Assembly (NCBI GenBank): GCA_023259925.1
Contig: JALRDS010000024.1
Location: forward strand, 1-5,771
Reading direction: 5' to 3'
Source: Candidatus Saccharimonadia bacterium
Lineage (GTDB): Bacteria > Patescibacteriota > Saccharimonadia > Saccharimonadales > Saccharimonadaceae
Length of the DNA: 5,771 nt
Both the position numbers and the translations under genes were made by a program. Below are positions 5,760 through 5,771 of this stretch, piece after piece. Position 1 is the first letter of the stretch. Each line of letters begins with the position of its first letter. The notes below the pieces were generated by a model, which saw nothing but the letters and a program-made list of their open reading frames with translations, was not told where the DNA came from and made no database searches.

Positions 5760-5771
5760 AATTTAATCACT

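Overview
The window looks like a piece of a Saccharibacteria (TM7) or other Patescibacteria genome. This rests on the style of the proteins, judged from memory and not by search: a type IV pilin with a FTIVELL...AYNGIQQRARDS-type N-terminus, a glutamyl-tRNA synthetase with a KLGKR signature loop, a DUF3048 (YerB-like) protein anchored by a membrane helix, and a very compact layout. All genes lie on the + strand and there is no gene-free stretch over about 100 bases.

Left part (1-1075): the 3' end of a surface protein with a CenC/CBM-like beta-sandwich domain, open at the left edge, overlaps (ATGA) a type IV pilin gene. The pilin gene is intact over its whole length except for one in-frame TGA at codon 23, inside the hydrophobic N-terminal helix. 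The two look like the end of a pilus or adhesion operon whose last gene is broken, recoded or mis-sequenced.

Middle (1093-2545): gltX, glutamyl-tRNA synthetase, with a promoter -10 box seven bases before its ATG. A tRNA-Glu(CTC) lies at the right end of the window (5685-5759), with its own likely promoter.

Right part (2552-5649): a signalling module. It holds a membrane-anchored DUF3048 protein, a histidine kinase (HAMP-like, PAS, HisKA, HATPase) whose start overlaps it by 10 bases behind a clear GGAGG, and a single-domain CheY-like response regulator with its own -10 box. The kinase has almost no extracellular loop, so the DUF3048 protein is a candidate for its outside sensor (inference).

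The most notable pattern is regulatory. The three genes that begin a transcription unit (gltX, the DUF3048 gene, the response regulator) all have a good -10 hexamer ending only 6-7 bases before ATG and no Shine-Dalgarno sequence, so their mRNAs should be leaderless. The one internal operon gene with a clear independent start, the kinase, has a strong Shine-Dalgarno. The window thus shows two translation-start modes side by side.
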